From Streptomyces cyaneochromogenes (GTDB lineage Bacteria > Actinomycetota > Actinomycetes > Streptomycetales > Streptomycetaceae), in assembly GCF_003963535.1 (NCBI RefSeq), contig NZ_CP034539.1, forward strand, positions 2,976,001 to 3,040,000: 64,000 nt of DNA, read 5' to 3'. Below, in pieces: positions 17,025-26,935 of this stretch. The translations under genes and the position numbers were made by a program. The notes under the pieces were generated by a model, which saw nothing but the letters and a program-made list of their open reading frames with translations, searched no databases and was not told where the DNA came from. Position 1 is the stretch's first letter. Every line of letters begins with the position of its first letter.

Positions 17025-17351
17025 CTACGCCTGGCCGGTCTCGAAGCGGGAGATCCTGCCGTCGTCCTCGACCTCGAAGTGCCACCGGGTGCGCATCTCG
17101 CCCCAGGCGTCGTTGCGGTAGGAGGCGATGAGGTCGCGGCCGCGGTTCGACTCGTTGTCGACCTCCATATGACCGTTGGAGGTGAAGATCTCCCGGTCGA
17201 TCCAGTCGGCGAGGTCGCGGTCGGTGCCGTCGTCCGCCATGGTCGCGCCGGGCGCGAGGATGCTCAGGAAGGCCTCGCGGTCATGGGCGTTGACGGCGGT
17301 GACGAAGGCGCGGACGGCCGGGTCGCTGAGTTTGGACGTCTGAATCGTCAT
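17025..17351 (-). CDS. SnoaL-like/NTF2-fold protein
   Basis: 108-residue single-domain protein. It begins MTIQTSKLSDPAVRAFVTAV; NAHDREAFLSILAPGATMADDGT and a WHFEVEDDGRISRFETGQA end are typical of NTF2-like SnoaL-type proteins, which are small cyclases, isomerases or binding proteins. The ATG at 17351 gives the normal length. No pathway partner is adjacent. The specific reaction is unknown. Confidence 0.8.
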   Translation of the reverse strand: MTIQTSKLSDPAVRAFVTAVNAHDREAFLSILAPGATMADDGTDRDLADWIDREIFTSNGHMEVDNESNRGRDLIASYRNDAWGEMRTRWHFEVEDDGRISRFETGQA

Positions 17352-17483
17352 ACCGGCAGCCTCACATCGCCCCCGCCGGCCCGCCACCCGAACGGCGGCG
17401 AGTGGAGGCCGAGCGGGTGTCGGGGATGCGACGGTGGACACGCGGGAGGGGATTCGTTCCTGCTGTCTGCTCCGGGAGTCGCT

Positions 17484-18059
17484 GTGAGTGCTGTGAGTGC
17501 TTTCGACCGACGTGATCTGGGTCTGCTGTTGCTCCGGCTGGGTGCCGGCGGGGTGCTGGCCGCGCACGGCACGCAGAAGCTGTTCGGCTGGTTCGGCGGA
17601 CACGGCCTCCACGGGACCGGCCAGTTCATGGAGTCCGTCGGCTACCGGCCGGGCAAGGCGAGCGCCGCGGCGGCGGGCCTCGCGGAGACCGGTGGCGGCA
17701 CGCTGCTGGCGCTGGGTCTGGCGACGCCCGCGGCGGGTGCGGCGGCGGCCGGGGCGATGGCGGGTGCGTCCGCGGTGCACGCCCCGAACGGCTTCTTCAA
17801 CCAGGGCGGCGGCTACGAGTACGCGGCCACCCTCGGCCTCGCCGCGACCGGCCTCGCGATCGCGGGCCCGGGCCGGCTCTCCCTCGACCACGCCCTCCGC
17901 CATGTCGTCGACCGCGGCTGGATGGTGCCCACGGCACTCGCGGCGACGGCGGCGGTGACGGCGCTGGTGGTGGGGGCGCGGAACAGGAGGCTGGACCGCC
18001 CGGAGAAGGAGGAGGGAGCGGCCGGGTTCGACGGTCAGGAGGCCTTGTTCGGGGAGTAG
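17484..18059 (+). CDS. DoxX-family membrane protein
   Basis: 191 residues with four hydrophobic segments. LGLLLLRLGAGGVLAAHGTQKLFGWFGG at the N-terminus and the NGFFNQGGGYEYAATLG segment are DoxX/DoxD hallmarks. The family forms membrane oxidoreductase-associated complexes linked to redox homeostasis. GTG 17484 is supported by GGGAG (17474-17478); a second GTG follows three codons later. The C-terminal 25 residues are charged and cytoplasmic-like. Confidence 0.85.
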   Translation: MSAVSAFDRRDLGLLLLRLGAGGVLAAHGTQKLFGWFGGHGLHGTGQFMESVGYRPGKASAAAAGLAETGGGTLLALGLATPAAGAAAAGAMAGASAVHAPNGFFNQGGGYEYAATLGLAATGLAIAGPGRLSLDHALRHVVDRGWMVPTALAATAAVTALVVGARNRRLDRPEKEEGAAGFDGQEALFGE

Positions 18060-18105
18060 GCGGCCTCTTCCGCGGGGGCGGACGCCCCTGTGCCAAGCTG
18101 CCCGC

Positions 18106-18456
18106 ATGACTGATCAGGCCACCCCTCCCGAGACCTCCACCGACCTCTGGTCCGCCATCGACGCCCTGTGGACCTGGCTTGAGACGGACCAGCCGATCGG
18201 CGGCAGGGAGGGCGTGCTGCTGCGCATGCTGAAGCTGTCCGAGGAGGTCGGCGAGGTCGCCGAGGCGGTGATCGGGGCGACGGGGCAGAACCCGCGCAAG
18301 GGGGTCACCCACACCTGGGACGACGTACAGGGCGAACTGTGCGATGTGGTCATCACCGCACTGGTCGCCCTGCGCACGCTGACGCCCGACGCCCGGGAGG
18401 TCTTCGACCGCCATCTGACCCGGGTGACGGAGAGGTCCTTGGGCTCGCCTTCCTAG
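18106..18456 (+). CDS. MazG-like nucleotide pyrophosphohydrolase family protein
   Basis: 116 residues, all-helical. The metal-binding motif appears as SEEVGEVAEAV (ExxE, about residue 45) and GELCDVVITAL (ExxD, about residue 80), as in MazG/dUTPase-superfamily enzymes that hydrolyse non-canonical NTPs. It starts 46 bp after the DoxX gene. A hairpin at 18484 may terminate the transcript. Confidence 0.85.
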   Translation: MTDQATPPETSTDLWSAIDALWTWLETDQPIGGREGVLLRMLKLSEEVGEVAEAVIGATGQNPRKGVTHTWDDVQGELCDVVITALVALRTLTPDAREVFDRHLTRVTERSLGSPS

Positions 18457-18481
18457 GCACACCTTGCGAGACACGGTGCGG

Positions 18482-18550
18482 GAGCGCCCCTTTTTTGGGG
18501 CGCGGGGAACTGCGCGACAAGCCACGACGCCCCCGCAGACGCCCGACGAC
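18482..18550. repeat. terminator hairpin within a Streptomyces interspersed repeat, copy 2
   Basis: GCGCCCC-TTTTTT-GGGGCGC (18484-18503) is a perfect 7-bp hairpin followed by GGGGAACTGCGCGACAAGCC and ending near CCCCGCAGACGCCC. In reverse complement the unit shares GTCTGCGGG, TCGCGC and CCCCGCGCCCC with 1056-1137. It lies between the MazG-like gene and the convergent SMP-30-like gene and probably terminates both. Confidence 0.6.
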
Positions 18551-18562
18551 ATGTCACGGCAC

Positions 18563-20206
18563 TCACAGCGGAGCGCCCGGCGTCAGCCGCAACACCGTCC
18601 CCTCCCCATTCGCCGACAACAGCAGCGAACCGTCCGCCCCCACCGCCAACCCCGCGAACCGCCGAGCCATCCCCGGCATCCCGTTGGCGAACAGGTCGGG
18701 CTCGGCACGCGGCACCACCCCCGGCGGCGCCCCGACCGGCAGGTCCTCCGCGTCGGTGCGGGACTCCCCCGTCGTCAGGGACACCACCCGCAGCCGACGC
18801 GCCCCGCTCTCCACCGTGAACAGCTCGTCGCCGAGGACCGCGACCCCCTGCGGCGCGTCGAGCCCGTCCACGACAACCGTCGCCGACCCGTCCGCCTCGA
18901 TCCGCAGCACCGCGCCGAGCCCCTCGTCGCTGACGTAACAGCGCCCGTCGGCGTCGAAGGCGACGTCCACGGGCCGGTCGAGCCCGTTGTCGGCGAGCAC
19001 GCTGACGGTGTCGTCCTCGTCGACGGCCACCACCCGCCCCGCGTCCGACTCGGCGACGACGAGCGAGCCGTCCGGCGCGACCGTGATGCCGAGGGGCCGG
19101 CGCAGCCCGCCGGCCCGTTCCCGCGTGGTCCCGGTCCCGGGGTCGTACGTCTGGACCTGCCCGAACTGCGAGGTGATGTGCAGGAGTTCGCCGTCGGCCA
19201 CGATGCCGTGCGAGAAGTGCAGCAGGGAGTGGGTGGTGACGCCGCCCTCCGGTGAGGGCTCGGGGCGGGCCACGCGGTAGTGGTCGGCGGCGTACACCGT
19301 GCCGCCGAGGTCGACGGTCACGCCGTACGGTCCGTCGAGTCCGCGCGGCACGATCTCGCGGGTGCGTCCGTCGGGGTGCATCTCGGTGACGCCGCCGCTG
19401 GAGTAGCTGGAGACGAACATGCGGTTCTCGGTGTCGAAGGCCGCGTTGTCGAGCCCGACGACCCCGCTGGTGACCAGGGTCCGCGACCCGCTGCCGTGCA
19501 GGTCGATGCGGGTGACGATGCCTTCGGGGCCGCGGGAGAGCACATGCAGCACCCCGCCCTGGTCGAACCGCACGGCGACCGGCTGGTGGACGTCGTCCGC
19601 GACCACCTCGGGCGCGCCCCCGTCCGGCGGGATCCGCCATACCTGGCCGGTGAGCAGGGGGTTCGCCCCGCTCATCATGTGCGGGTAGTACAGGTGGCCG
19701 TCCGGCCCGAGCTGCATCGCGTTGCCGAGGGCGAGCCCCTGGGTGAGGACCACGGGTTCGCCGCCGTCGGGGAAGAGCTCCATCAGCCGGCCGTCCGGCT
19801 TCATCTCGTTCACGAACAGCCGGTCGCCGACGCAGGTGATGCCGTTGGGGTTGTCCACATCGCCGGAGACGAGCGTGTACTTCCCCTGCGGGCTGCGCCG
19901 CCACACTCGCCCCGGCACCAGGTCGGCGATGTACATCGAGCCGTCCGCGCCGAAGGCGAGGTCGTCCGGCGACTGCACGGGGCTGTCCATCGGTACGACG
20001 ACCTCGACGTCGCCGGTGGCCGGGTCGACGGCGCTGATCTGCCCGGCGAGGAACTGGGCGACGTACAGCCGCCCGTCCGGTCCGAACGCCACACCGTTGG
20101 ACCCCCACAGCCGGCTGGGCGGATTGAGCCGCTCGATCGCCCAACGGGCGCTGGTGGCATGCCGCTTGCCGGTGCTGTCGTACCTGCTCGGTTCCCTGCC
20201 CGTCAC
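18563..20206 (-). CDS. SMP-30/NHL-type beta-propeller protein (gluconolactonase-like)
   Basis: 547 residues built of repeated about 45-residue blade units (NGVAFGPDGRLYVAQF, DDLAFGADGSMYIADL, NGITCVGDRLFVNEM and others). It is a long version of the SMP-30/lactonase propeller, possibly a double propeller. The GTG at 20206 follows the monooxygenase stop by 5 bp, with GAGGGG immediately upstream, so the two are translated together. A Baeyer-Villiger enzyme produces esters or lactones, so a lactone hydrolase partner would make biochemical sense. That link is inferred. No signal peptide is visible. Confidence 0.8.
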   Translation of the reverse strand: MTGREPSRYDSTGKRHATSARWAIERLNPPSRLWGSNGVAFGPDGRLYVAQFLAGQISAVDPATGDVEVVVPMDSPVQSPDDLAFGADGSMYIADLVPGRVWRRSPQGKYTLVSGDVDNPNGITCVGDRLFVNEMKPDGRLMELFPDGGEPVVLTQGLALGNAMQLGPDGHLYYPHMMSGANPLLTGQVWRIPPDGGAPEVVADDVHQPVAVRFDQGGVLHVLSRGPEGIVTRIDLHGSGSRTLVTSGVVGLDNAAFDTENRMFVSSYSSGGVTEMHPDGRTREIVPRGLDGPYGVTVDLGGTVYAADHYRVARPEPSPEGGVTTHSLLHFSHGIVADGELLHITSQFGQVQTYDPGTGTTRERAGGLRRPLGITVAPDGSLVVAESDAGRVVAVDEDDTVSVLADNGLDRPVDVAFDADGRCYVSDEGLGAVLRIEADGSATVVVDGLDAPQGVAVLGDELFTVESGARRLRVVSLTTGESRTDAEDLPVGAPPGVVPRAEPDLFANGMPGMARRFAGLAVGADGSLLLSANGEGTVLRLTPGAPL

Positions 20207-20211
20207 GCCCC

Positions 20212-22014
<1,803 letters not shown>

Positions 22015-22158
22015 GGGCGTGTTCTCCTCGGTCGTGGGGCCGGCCGGGGGGAGGGCCGGGACAGGGGAAGTCGAGGGCCAGTGAAGCGAAGCGGGCTGAC
22101 AGCTGCCGGACATATCCCGGACACGTGATCAATGTGAGCCAGGACACAAATGGGTGCA

Positions 22159-22185
22159 AGTGGCTTACGGCCGGGACCGGCCACT
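22159..22185 (-). terminator. possible hairpin after the response-regulator-like gene
   Basis: AGTGGC (22159-22164) pairs with GCCACT (22180-22185) around a GC-rich loop that itself contains GGCCGG/CCGGCC. It lies 7 bp beyond the stop of the minus-strand regulator gene and before the monooxygenase promoter region. It is a plausible intrinsic terminator without a U-tract. Confidence 0.45.
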
Positions 22186-22191
22186 GCGGAC

Positions 22192-22896
22192 CTACGACCG
22201 TGCGGCCCGGCCCAGCCAGTAGCCGAAGCCCCGCCGGGTGTGGATGAGGGCGGCCTGCTCGGCGTTCACCTTGCGGCGCAGGCGCGAGACGAGCCGGTCG
22301 ATCGCGCCGTCGGTCGGCGGGTCGTCCCAGACGTGCCGCCCGATCTGCTCCTTGGACAGCACGCGTTCGGCGTTGACCAGCAGACAGCGCAGCAGGCGGT
22401 ACTCCGCGGGCGTGAGCTCGATGGTGCGCTCGCCGCGGCGGGCCCGGCGGGTGGCGTCGTCCAGTACGAGGTCGCCGTAGCGCAGCGCGCCGTCCCATCC
22501 GGCGGGCTCCCCGACACGCACCAACTGGCGTGCGCGGGCCAGGACTTCGGCGACTCTGCCCGGAGCTCCGCCCGCCTGCCCGTCCGCGCCGGGGCCGCCC
22601 CCGGGGAGGCTGCCCAGGAACTCGCCGGTCCCGGTGAGCAGCAGGACGGCCGGGCGGTCGGGGGCGAGAAGGCGGCGGCTGTGCCGGAGCGCCTCGGTGT
22701 CCGGCAGCGTCACATCGAGGATGACCAGATCGAACCGGCGCTCGGTGAGCAGTGCCGTGGCCTCGGTGCCGCGGTCCACCGCGACGGTCCGGTAGCCGGC
22801 GAGCTCCAGCAGCGCGGAGAGCGGCTCGCTGGTGCGGGGGTCGCCGAGGACGAGCAGGACGTCCGGTACCGCGTCGGTCGACGGCGGTTTCGGCAT
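22192..22896 (-). CDS. OmpR-type winged-helix regulator with degenerate receiver domain
   Basis: 234 residues. The N-terminal receiver-like domain (about 10-110) keeps a phosphorylatable-looking Asp (LVILDVTLPD, about residue 61). The acidic pair at the first strand is reduced to a single Asp (LLVLGDPR), and the usual KPF lysine region is replaced by the Gly-rich GSLPGGGPGADG. The C-terminal OmpR/PhoB winged helix is complete (LTPAEYRLLRCLLVN, RHVWDDPPTDGAIDRLVSRLRRKV, RRGFGYWLG). No histidine kinase is nearby. It is probably an atypical, phosphorylation-independent regulator. Confidence 0.85.
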   Translation of the reverse strand: MPKPPSTDAVPDVLLVLGDPRTSEPLSALLELAGYRTVAVDRGTEATALLTERRFDLVILDVTLPDTEALRHSRRLLAPDRPAVLLLTGTGEFLGSLPGGGPGADGQAGGAPGRVAEVLARARQLVRVGEPAGWDGALRYGDLVLDDATRRARRGERTIELTPAEYRLLRCLLVNAERVLSKEQIGRHVWDDPPTDGAIDRLVSRLRRKVNAEQAALIHTRRGFGYWLGRAARS

Positions 22897-22962
22897 GCGG
22901 CCACTTTACCTGCGGGGTGCGGCAGGGGAATGAGTGCCGATCAGGTCGCGTTCGTCGGCGCC

Positions 22963-24462
22963 TCACGTCCAGGGTGTGGCGACGAGCCGGATCCTGGCGT
23001 CGCCGCCGACGAGGCGGGCGGTGGTGCCGGGCAGCGGGATGTGGGCGACCCAGCGGCCGGGGGCGGGGTCCTCGTCGGAGCGGGGCGATCCGGCGACGCG
23101 GTGGTCGCGGACGGCGCCTTCGATCTCCGAGTTCCAGGTGGCCCAGATGCCGGGGCCGGCCTCGGGTGTGCCGACGTCGATGACGAGGGTGTCGGAGAAG
23201 TCGGCGGTCTGCTCCAGGTGGTCGCCGAGACCGAGGATGCCGCCCCGCTCGCGCAGGGAGATGAGCCGCAGATCGAGGACGAACCGCATGGGTTCGTCCG
23301 CGAGGGACCGCAGGCCGCTGTTGAGGAAGGTGGTGGCCAGCGAGACCGACGCCTCCTGCCCGGCCGGGCGCCCGTCGAGCTGGATGGGGCACCAGTGCGC
23401 CGCGAGCCGCTCGTGCATCACGACGGGCAGCCCGCGCACCGACAGCCGGGCCTCGGCCTGCCATACGACGTCGTCGTCATCGGGCAGCCGGTAGTCGACC
23501 AGCGAGGCCTCGATCCGGGTGTCGCCGAACAGGAACCGCCGCAGGTTCTGGTAGCCCTCCTCGGAGTTGACCATGCCGTAGCGCCCGCTGTGGCTGCGGT
23601 GCACGAAGGCCCGGTGCGCGCCCGGCACATACGCGTTCTCGATCTGCACGAGCCCGTCGCTGTGCGGCCCGACGGCGGCCGAGGACAGCCCGAAGGCGAC
23701 GTCGTAGTCGGTCGGGTTGGTCCCCACCAGGCAGAAGATCCGCTCGACGGGCAGCGTTCCCGGCCCCTGCGGCATCTCCCGGGCGTCCCAGCCCCTGGGC
23801 GGGCCGCCGGGATCCAGCTCGGCCTGCGGGGTGAGGTACTCGTACATCCGCCGAGGCCCGAAGATGTCCGCGCCCTGGATGCCGAACGTGTCCCGCATCT
23901 TCTCCAGCAGCCCGCCCCCGATGTCGAAGGAGATGCCGCCGTGCGGGGTGCCGTAGGTGAAGAACTTCGCGACGCATCCGGCGTCACGGCCCCGGTCGGG
24001 CAGGACCTTCTGCAGCAGGGACCGGCAGACCAGGCCGCCCATCGAGTGAGCCACGAGGATCACGGCGGGCGCGCGGGTCTTCGCGCACAGCCGGTCGATG
24101 AGGTCGAGCAGGTCTTCGGCCGCCCTCTCCAGCCGGTACTCCTGGGGTCGGCCGCCCCAGGTGGTCGCGGAGCGGTCGTAGAAGCGGTGGATCCAGACGG
24201 TGTTGGCGGGAATCTCCGCGTGGTCGGCGAGATAGGCCTCCTGGTTGCCCTTCACGAGCAGCTCGTAGCCCTCCTCGCGCAGCAGACGCAGCAGCGGGCT
24301 CTCGAACTGGTGGAAGAGCGGCTGGTTGTGCGCGCCGACGCGGACGTGCGTGGAGCCCTCGTTGAAGCCGTAGAAGGGGTCGTCCACAGCCTTGTCGATT
24401 CCCCGGGTTCCGCCGGCGAAGCCGCGGACGTAGACGATGGGGAGCCTGCGGTTGTCGTCCAC
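22963..24462 (-). CDS. alpha/beta hydrolase, lipase/PGAP1-like
   Basis: 499 residues. The nucleophile elbow is LVAHSMGGLVCRS (Ser about 138), preceded by an N-terminal LPIVYVRGFAGG oxyanion-like segment. A candidate acid/base region is DGLVQIENAYVPGAHRAFVHRSHSG. The last about 170 residues look like a separate beta-rich domain (VSLATTFLNSGL, FVLDLRLISLRERGG). There is no signal peptide, so the enzyme is probably intracellular. GTG 24462 follows GGAGG with 6-bp spacing. It lies upstream of, and in the same direction as, the degenerate-receiver regulator, and is divergent from a membrane protein gene. Confidence 0.8.
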   Translation of the reverse strand: MDDNRRLPIVYVRGFAGGTRGIDKAVDDPFYGFNEGSTHVRVGAHNQPLFHQFESPLLRLLREEGYELLVKGNQEAYLADHAEIPANTVWIHRFYDRSATTWGGRPQEYRLERAAEDLLDLIDRLCAKTRAPAVILVAHSMGGLVCRSLLQKVLPDRGRDAGCVAKFFTYGTPHGGISFDIGGGLLEKMRDTFGIQGADIFGPRRMYEYLTPQAELDPGGPPRGWDAREMPQGPGTLPVERIFCLVGTNPTDYDVAFGLSSAAVGPHSDGLVQIENAYVPGAHRAFVHRSHSGRYGMVNSEEGYQNLRRFLFGDTRIEASLVDYRLPDDDDVVWQAEARLSVRGLPVVMHERLAAHWCPIQLDGRPAGQEASVSLATTFLNSGLRSLADEPMRFVLDLRLISLRERGGILGLGDHLEQTADFSDTLVIDVGTPEAGPGIWATWNSEIEGAVRDHRVAGSPRSDEDPAPGRWVAHIPLPGTTARLVGGDARIRLVATPWT

Positions 24463-24663
24463 GCCTTGCCTCCGAGAGTCCGGGGTCCACACCTCCTGGG
24501 TAGATGAACCCCGGAACTTCGGCCTCCAGGAATAGCCCGTACCGGTGACGGGCGGGCGGGGGGCGCGGGGCGGCGCCGTCACCCGTGGGGAGCAGGTCGC
24601 CTGGTCGTGCGGGCCGGGGCCGTGCCGTACTGGAGGTTCACGAGGGAAGCGACGGAGGCCCGG

Positions 24664-25716
24664 ATGTCCGCGCGGCAGAGGAACAATCTCGCGTCGTGGC
24701 GCGAGCTGCCGCTGACCGTCGTCGCCCGGCTGCGGACGCAGCTCACCAAGGAGCAACGCCGTGCCATGGTCGATGACGACGGCCGACGGCAGGCTGTGCT
24801 CGACGGAGTGGAAGGGCATCTCCAGGAAGCCGAGGAAGCGTGCCTGAAGGGATCGAGGTTCCGACCCCGATCCGGAACCCTGGAACGCACCTGGTCGAAC
24901 ATCCGCGCCGCGGAGACCGACCTGCTCTCCCTCGCCTCCGACGACGACCTCCGGGCGAAAATCCCCGAGGTTCTGGGCGCCGTACGCCGGAATCTGCCCG
25001 AGGACAGTCCTCAACGAAAGGCCGTCGAGGAGATCGCCGCGAAGGTCGACAGCGGTACGGCGCCCCTTACGGATCAGGACCGGAGCACGCTGGTCAGATC
25101 CGTCACCTTCGCCTACGCGGCGGTGGACAGCAGATACCGCCGCGTGCGCCTCATGGCGGACCTGGTCTGGATCGTCACCGGGGCGGCGACACTGGGGCTC
25201 GTCGTGCTCGCGTTCTGGGGACTGGCCGACGAGCAGTCTCTGGACATGTGCTTTCGCCCTCAGCCGCCCGGCAACAGGGTGGTCTGCCCCACCGGCGAAC
25301 ATGAAGTCCCTCCCGACGGTTCGCCCCCGTGGGCGCAGGCGCCTGCCGTCACCGAGATCGTCACGAGCGAGTACTCCGACAGGATGGACGTGCTGACCGT
25401 GGAGTGCGCGGGACTCATCGGCGCGGCCTTGACCGTGGTCACGGCGGTGCACCGGATCCACGCGAACCACGCCACGATTTACCAGTTCCGCCTGCCGCTG
25501 GCCGTGGCCGTCCTGAAGTTCCCCGTGGGCGCGCTGTCCGCGGTCGCTGGAATTCTGCTGATCAAGGGTGCCTTCGTACCCGGCCTGAGCAACCTCGACA
25601 GCTCCGCCCAGATCATCGGCTGGTCCATCGTCTTCGGAGCGGCCCAGCACCTGGTCACCCACATCGTCGACCAGCGCGCGGAGGAGGCGTTGAGCGGCGT
25701 ACGGAAACCGCCGTAG
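24664..25716 (+). CDS. four-helix membrane protein of unknown function
   Basis: 350 residues. A helical, charged N-terminal half (about 1-155, containing RRQAVLDGVEGHLQEAEEA and ERTWSNIRAAETDLLSL) is followed by four membrane segments: LVWIVTGAATLGLVVLAFWG; AGLIGAALTVVTAV; the AVAVLKFPVGALSAVAGILL region; and IIGWSIVFGAAQHLVTHIV. A Pro/Cys-containing loop lies between the first two. ATG 24664 with GGAGG (24654-24658) was preferred to GTG 24607. I do not recognise the family. The divergent lipase-like gene is the only obvious context. Confidence 0.7.
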   Translation: MSARQRNNLASWRELPLTVVARLRTQLTKEQRRAMVDDDGRRQAVLDGVEGHLQEAEEACLKGSRFRPRSGTLERTWSNIRAAETDLLSLASDDDLRAKIPEVLGAVRRNLPEDSPQRKAVEEIAAKVDSGTAPLTDQDRSTLVRSVTFAYAAVDSRYRRVRLMADLVWIVTGAATLGLVVLAFWGLADEQSLDMCFRPQPPGNRVVCPTGEHEVPPDGSPPWAQAPAVTEIVTSEYSDRMDVLTVECAGLIGAALTVVTAVHRIHANHATIYQFRLPLAVAVLKFPVGALSAVAGILLIKGAFVPGLSNLDSSAQIIGWSIVFGAAQHLVTHIVDQRAEEALSGVRKPP

Positions 25717-25736
25717 CGGCACGCGCGAAAATCCCG

Positions 25737-25769
25737 CGACGGACCGGCCGCCCCGTCCCGTAGAGCAGA
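25737..25769 (+). promoter_or_regulatory. conserved promoter-like motif CGACGGAC-N12-CCCGTAGAGCAGA, copy 1
   Basis: CGACGGAC (25737-25744), 12 bp, then CCCGTAGAGCAGA (25757-25769). An A-run (CGAAAATCC) lies just upstream, and a transcript hairpin GCAGAC-AGAC-GTCTGC (25772-25787) follows. The same two blocks with the same 12-bp spacing occur at 28072-28104 before the mce operon. The motif ends 35 bp before the transglycosylase start codon. Confidence 0.6.
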
Positions 25770-25804
25770 CGGCAGACAGACGTCTGCGGGGAGGGGAACA
25801 GCAC

Positions 25805-26881
25805 GTGGCAGGGCACGGAGTGAGAGCCGCAAAGGGTACGGCGGCCGCGATCGCGGCGATGGTCGCGCTGACCGCCTCACAGGCACCGGGAGCGGTCCCG
25901 GCGCGCGCCTCGGCGCCGGCACCGAGGCAGACCCCCGCCGAGGACGGACCGAGCGTCTCCGGCGACACCCCTTACCGCACCGAACTGCCGCCGCTGCGGA
26001 CCGGCAAGCCCGACGGCGACGAGGCACCGGCGCAGACGCACGCCGCGCTGCCGGCCAGCGTGTTCGCCGCGTACCGGCGAGCGGCGGAGCGGCTCTCCCG
26101 GGAGGCGCCCGGCTGCCGGCTGCGGTGGCAGTTGCTGGCGGCGATCGGGCAGGTGGAGTCCGGGCAGGCGCGGGGCGGCCGGGTGACGTCGGACGGTACG
26201 ACCGTGACGCCGATCCTCGGCCCGCGACTGGACGGCGTGGCGTTCGCGCTGATCCGGGACACCGACGGCGGCGCCCACGACGGGGACGGGGCGTACGACC
26301 GGGCGGTCGGGCCGATGCAGTTCATCCCGTCGACCTGGGCGCGCTGGGGCGCGGACGGCAACGGCGACGGACGCAGGGACCCGAACAACGTCTTCGACGC
26401 GGCTCTCGCCGCCGGACGGTATCTGTGCGCGGGCGGGCGGGATCTGTCCGTCCCGGCAGAGCTGGACCGGGCGATCCTCGGCTACAACCACTCGACGGCC
26501 TATCTGCGCACGGTGCGGGCCTGGTACGCGTACTTCCTCGAGGGGCACCGGGTGGTGCCGGACGGCTCCGCCGGTTCCGCCGCCCGCCCCGAGCCGTCGC
26601 GGACGCCCTCGAAGCCTGAGAAGGCCTCACCGACTCACCCCTCCACCCCTCCGAGCGCCACCCCGTCCCGCCCACCGTCGCCCCCCGCCTCACCGACCCC
26701 CACCGCCCCGTCCCGTCCGGCCACCGACCCCGAGGAGACCGAGAATCCACAACTCCCCCTCCCCTCCCCCGACATCGAGCCCCCCACCGACGACCTGCTG
26801 CCCAGCGGCGCCCCACTCACCAGTAACGGGGCGGACTCGATGACCGCTTCCCCCTCCACAACCGCCGATACTCGGCGGTAA
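25805..26881 (+). CDS. secreted lytic murein transglycosylase (SLT/MltB-like)
   Basis: 358 residues with a signal peptide (TAAAIAAMVALTASQAPGAVPARA). The catalytic domain (about 80-245) has the Glu in LLAAIGQVESGQARGG, then AVGPMQFIPSTWARWGADGNGDG and AILGYNHSTAYLRTVRAWY, which define the muramidase-like transglycosylase fold. The C-terminal about 110 residues are a Pro/Ser/Thr-rich tail that may span or attach to the wall. GTG 25805 follows GGGGAGGGGAACAGCAC. It shares an upstream motif with the mce operon. Confidence 0.88.
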   Translation: MAGHGVRAAKGTAAAIAAMVALTASQAPGAVPARASAPAPRQTPAEDGPSVSGDTPYRTELPPLRTGKPDGDEAPAQTHAALPASVFAAYRRAAERLSREAPGCRLRWQLLAAIGQVESGQARGGRVTSDGTTVTPILGPRLDGVAFALIRDTDGGAHDGDGAYDRAVGPMQFIPSTWARWGADGNGDGRRDPNNVFDAALAAGRYLCAGGRDLSVPAELDRAILGYNHSTAYLRTVRAWYAYFLEGHRVVPDGSAGSAARPEPSRTPSKPEKASPTHPSTPPSATPSRPPSPPASPTPTAPSRPATDPEETENPQLPLPSPDIEPPTDDLLPSGAPLTSNGADSMTASPSTTADTRR

Positions 26882-26935
26882 TGTCGCCACCCGCCGGACA
26901 GCACCAGGCCGGTGGGTGAGCGCGAAGGGGCCCTC

